Shown piece after piece: positions 60,534 through 64,000 of a DNA stretch of 64,000 bases (the stretch's first letter is position 1; every line of letters begins with the position of its first letter). Position numbers and translations under genes: made by a program. The notes beneath the pieces were generated by a model. It was not told where the DNA came from. It ran no database searches and saw only the letters and a list, made by a program, of their open reading frames with translations. Source of the stretch: Takakia lepidozioides (Eukaryota; Streptophyta; Takakiopsida; Takakiales; Takakiaceae); NCBI GenBank assembly GCA_030704615.1, contig CM060731.1, positions 45,630,001 through 45,694,000 on the forward strand. The letters are read 5' to 3'.

Positions 60534-63500
60534 AGGCAAAGTCGGAGTCCAGCTCCTTGTCAGAAGTCTCCTCTGTACCAGTATCAGCGGGACGGGGCTT
60601 CGGAAGGACCTGAGAAGTGTGTCCACCCAACCCATCAGGAGGTTCTTGTAAATCTCAGCATCCCCTTCAATCCCAAAGACATGTCGCGCACTGGCCTTGC
60701 AAGCGTGGTACGAAGCACCTGCAATGGAATAGAATGAAGTAAGCAGACATTGAAGACACATTCGGAACGGTGGAAAGTGCTGAAAGTGCAAGCTCAATCA
60801 AACCTCATGAAATGTGAATGTTGAAGAGACGAACCTGTGCCCATCGACAAATCCAGAACTCTGGCGTCTGTGTAGGTGCAGCACTCCACAATCGTTTGAA
60901 TGAAAGCCGGGCTCCTCTCCCTCGCCCCTCTCCAAGGAACCCCATTCCCCCTTCGCAAGCACAAGTTGCTGCCGACGTAGTTGTGATGCATGTCATCCGT
61001 GGGAGGATCTGTCCTGTCATCTATGAACTTGCCCCCGTGAGTGATGGCAAACTCCGTAATGCCGGCCGGAGTTGTTGGTGGATGCACCCGGACGAGACAA
61101 ACAGCTTCAAACAGACGAGTCTGCGAACATGACATCCACAAGGAACTAAGAACCAAAATAAAATCGGGCCCCTACATATGAGTTCGAGCGACCTATACAA
61201 CACAATCCCAGAACAAAAAAGAAGAGGAAGAAGAAGGGAAACTCACCATCTCTCCCGGACGATCCCCCTTCGTAAGGTACATGCTGTTCACACAATTCCA
61301 TGTCTTCACGACTCTCATGCCCGAGGCTTTCAAATAGCTGGCAAGGGCACGGCGACACCGAACATCGATGGACTGGATGAGAACCAAAACACCTGCATCG
61401 GAAAGGAAGAAGTTGCAAAAGGAAAAAACCCACCGCCAGTAGCGCTCATCAAATGCATTCCAACCCGGACAAGCACCCGATGGAGGGATATCCGGGACTG
61501 CCAACCCATCAGGGATGTCCAAGATGATGAGTTCCGCTGCATATGGCTTCTCCTTCCCGTTCACCCACGATTTGGTCATTTTAGCCTGCAAACAAAAATA
61601 CAATGGAATTCTGACAAGTTTATAAACGATCCATGCCCACAGCAGACAAAGAGAGCAGAAGCCACAGAACCCAAAGAGAACACGCACCGTGCTGAGGAAC
61701 TCGACAATCCTCTCCCACACTGGTGATGGCTCGCCCTTGTAATCAGATTTCTTCGACTCCATCATGGCAAGGAACCCGACGTTGGCAATCTCCAACCTGG
61801 TTGGACGAATGACCCTCGTGGGATGTTCCACTGCATGGTACGGGTCCTTGGGATCAACCACCCCCTTGTTTTTTCTCCCGGATCCCCTACCATGCGGTGG
61901 AGTCTGCTGGACATGCTCCACAGGGCCAATAGCTGCAACACTTCCCTGCCCTTGTGCCACCTTCCCTCTACCCCTTCCCTTCCCCACAACACCAGCAACA
62001 TCTTTTCCCTTTGCCTTTCTTCCTCTACCCGGGGTATCCTGAGCGGGAGGCTCCTTCTCTGCAAGAGTCCTCAGATTACGCTCATGAATGTCGAGGTCCG
62101 CTGATGCGGCAGTGGCTGCAATACGGTCATTCTCTCTCCTCAAAGACAACTCTACAGCTGGGGTCTCTGAAGGAGGGCAATCCAAATACCAACCACAAGA
62201 AGAAAGATGGTCTGGGCCCCAGTCATGCAAGATCCCAGCAGTGAACATGGTCTGGTTGCCAGCAGGGACAAGCCAAAGGTCCACGAAATCTGGATGTTTG
62301 TCCAAGCAATTCTCTTCCAAGAGAACAAACCTAATGTACCTGCAGGAACAGACACAGCCTCATTTTCCAGTGCACATATTGTGTCCCAGCTTTTTCAACA
62401 CACCAGGAAGACCCCCTTAAACAATATGCCACACAACACATTGCAACCACAACACAAGTAAAGAGTGCAAGGGTGTGCACCTGTAAAGGCATCGTTTCCA
62501 GGCTTCCTCTCCTTTTTCCTGCTGGTCAAGCTCATTTGTTCGACTGATGCCACCCTCCTTGCTGAACTCTCTAAAGAAACCAGAGTGCCACACTGTGGCT
62601 CTCCATTTCCTCATGTAAGCTTCGAAGGAGACCTTCGGAGCTGTCATAGTGATGCCATAGTCAGCCAGCTGAGTATGCAGAACCGATCGGGCCCTTTCTT
62701 CCAACTGCAAAACAATTGAAATGGAAGAATGAACCCAAAAACAGTCACAGCGAATGTAAGAGGCAATGGGAAGAGAAGGACAGGAAAAGAGAAAAGAAAG
62801 TGAGATACGAGAGGACATCACACCTGGCTCCAGTAAGTGGCCTTGTGAAGCCAGGTGTCCAGCACATTGTCACTGACAGGAACGACACGCTGGGTCTTCT
62901 TCTCTTTCTCTGGCCTTGGGAACATGTGGGTATCCCTAACTGTGGGATCGGAGTTCCATATCTGTAGCCACTTCACCTTCTCTTCAGAAGACACGACGGC
63001 GGTAGACAACCTGTGCAACTTCTCATGGGCCATCTCCGGCTTGCCTGGCTTATTATAATGGTTTTTTATCTCCAGGAGAAACTGCGGCCCGAATGATGGG
63101 TCGGCCATTCTCAACTGCTTCACAAAAGCACTCATTATTGTCCTTCTTGTAGCGTTCATCTCCTTCTGGATGTGACTTTCAACCCCCTTTGCTGTCCTTC
63201 TCTCCTCAGGGGTAGAGCTATAGTATTCCAATTTGCCACGCTCCCCTGCATCTGCAATGTCTTGCTGCAAGGGAATGCAAGAGAGTTGCATCAATCCAAG
63301 GTCAAGGGAGACAGACAGAAACAAACATGTGGAAGCAGGAATATGGAAAGGCCAGATGAAGGAAGATGTATCTCACCGTGTACATGTACTCCATGAAAGC
63401 CTCACGGGTCAACGAGTACCATGTTTCCGAAGTCTTGGAGCTTTCGCATTTCTTATACATCTCTGCCGAAAGGATGGTCTTGAAGTTGGTCAAGGGCATC

Positions 63501-64000
63501 TGCCCGATCCTTTGTATCCTATACAGTGTGTGAACCAGACTCGTTTTGACATGCGATGTCTCTGTCCCTCTGCAGAATGATATCTGAATTTCAGAATGTA
63601 ATTCAAGGACTTGAATCAAGGAAGAACGGAACCAGAAGTGCAACATGTACAATGAGAAACCAACCTGTTCACATCATTCATTGCCGTCAGAAGACCCATC
63701 ATGTTGTCGTCACAATCAAGCACCATCGATCGAACAGAGTAATGCCACTCTTCCTCCTGTGAGTGCAGCCTCCCAATGATAGCCATCCATGCAAGCAACC
63801 GGTGGTTGCCATCCCAAACGTGAAACATCTTCCCCGAGAATACCTGGGTGGAAGGTTTCCTGGAGAGAAGAAGTTCGAAGGATTCGTTCACCTGTCTCCA
63901 AATGGGGTCCCAGGAGTCGACGATTGACTCATCCACAAGGAGCTCGTTACCTCTAGAATCCCTAGTAGAAACGTAAAAGACTGCGGATCCATCCAAATAC
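60534..64000 (-). CDS. ParB-like domain fused to N4/N6 amino-methyltransferase-like domain, partial
   Basis: Eight exons on minus stay in one frame across all seven GT-AG junctions: 63665-64000 (runs off the window), 63377-63569, 62824-63264, 62481-62704, 61688-62339, 61247-61585, 60835-61120 and 60534-60718, together about 885 codons. Near the visible start is a ParB-like pattern, VWDGNHRLLAWMAII with TAMNDVNR after it. A long helical middle and a Gly/Arg/Lys linker (GRGRKAKGKD, KGRGRGK) follow. The C-terminal part has beta-class methyltransferase order: a motif IV position reading LIILDIPDG, then ERSPAFIQTIVE and motif I VLDLSMGTGASYHACKASA with FGIEGD. The catalytic [D/N/S]PP[Y/F/W] is changed to DIPD, so activity is doubtful. 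ParB plus DNA-methylase fusions are known from phages and plasmids. The last exon left of 60534 is ambiguous. Confidence 0.65.

Noticed and set aside
60192-60797. 201-codon minus-strand ORF read straight through 60718 and 60533
   Set aside because: Good splice sites at both positions, and the continuity of the methyltransferase motif across 60718/60835, indicate that part of this ORF is intron read-through.

Overview
This is a nuclear window from a green-lineage eukaryote, most likely a streptophyte. The host genes are split by GT-AG introns. The ATP synthase d subunit, UMP1 and ELP3 reconstruct to plant-like lengths. A mitochondrial-type LEA_4 protein is present, and plant telomere-type AAACCCTA motifs lie in or beside three host genes. 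The dense mixture of hAT, MULE-type, L1-type LINE and tRNA-derived SINE sequence would suit a large charophycean genome such as Chara. That species guess is inference; nothing here proves it.

Host genes. A very long intronless ORF of the DUF3638/DUF3645 superfamily runs leftward off the window (1-6522, minus). WDR43/UTP5 (12174-15670, minus, 6 exons) and mitochondrial ATP synthase subunit d (17011-19323, minus, 5 exons) follow. Further right, the proteasome assembly chaperone UMP1 (41399-43257, plus) converges on the Elongator/tRNA-modification enzyme ELP3 (43923-48086, minus, 9 exons). ELP3 is divergent from a mitochondrial-type LEA protein gene (49378-50848, plus, 3 exons).

Mobile-element territory. 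Between about 7 and 12 kb there are SINE and LINE fragments, including one SINE whose empty site survives as a second copy of the host repeat. From 19.4 to 40.1 kb there is a nested block: a LINE fragment, a Ulp1-protease remnant, a broken hAT transposase, a degenerate RING/coiled-coil unit, a MULE/SWIM transposase remnant and an intact 531-codon kinase-like ORF. Three arrays of about 28-bp palindromes (GTGCGACCACC...GGTGGTCGCAC) sit directly upstream of a TATA box in front of the hAT, the RING unit and the kinase. From 53 to 60 kb there are direct repeats, a LINE with an inverted 5' half, a minisatellite and a broken gag-like ORF.

The right edge (60.1-64 kb, minus) holds eight well-supported exons of a large gene that runs out of the window. 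Its visible part joins a ParB-like domain (DGNHR motif) to a beta-class N4/N6 amino-methyltransferase-like domain with an intact SAM-binding motif but an altered catalytic motif. This bacterial/phage-style combination inside an intron-rich eukaryotic gene is the most unusual item in the window.
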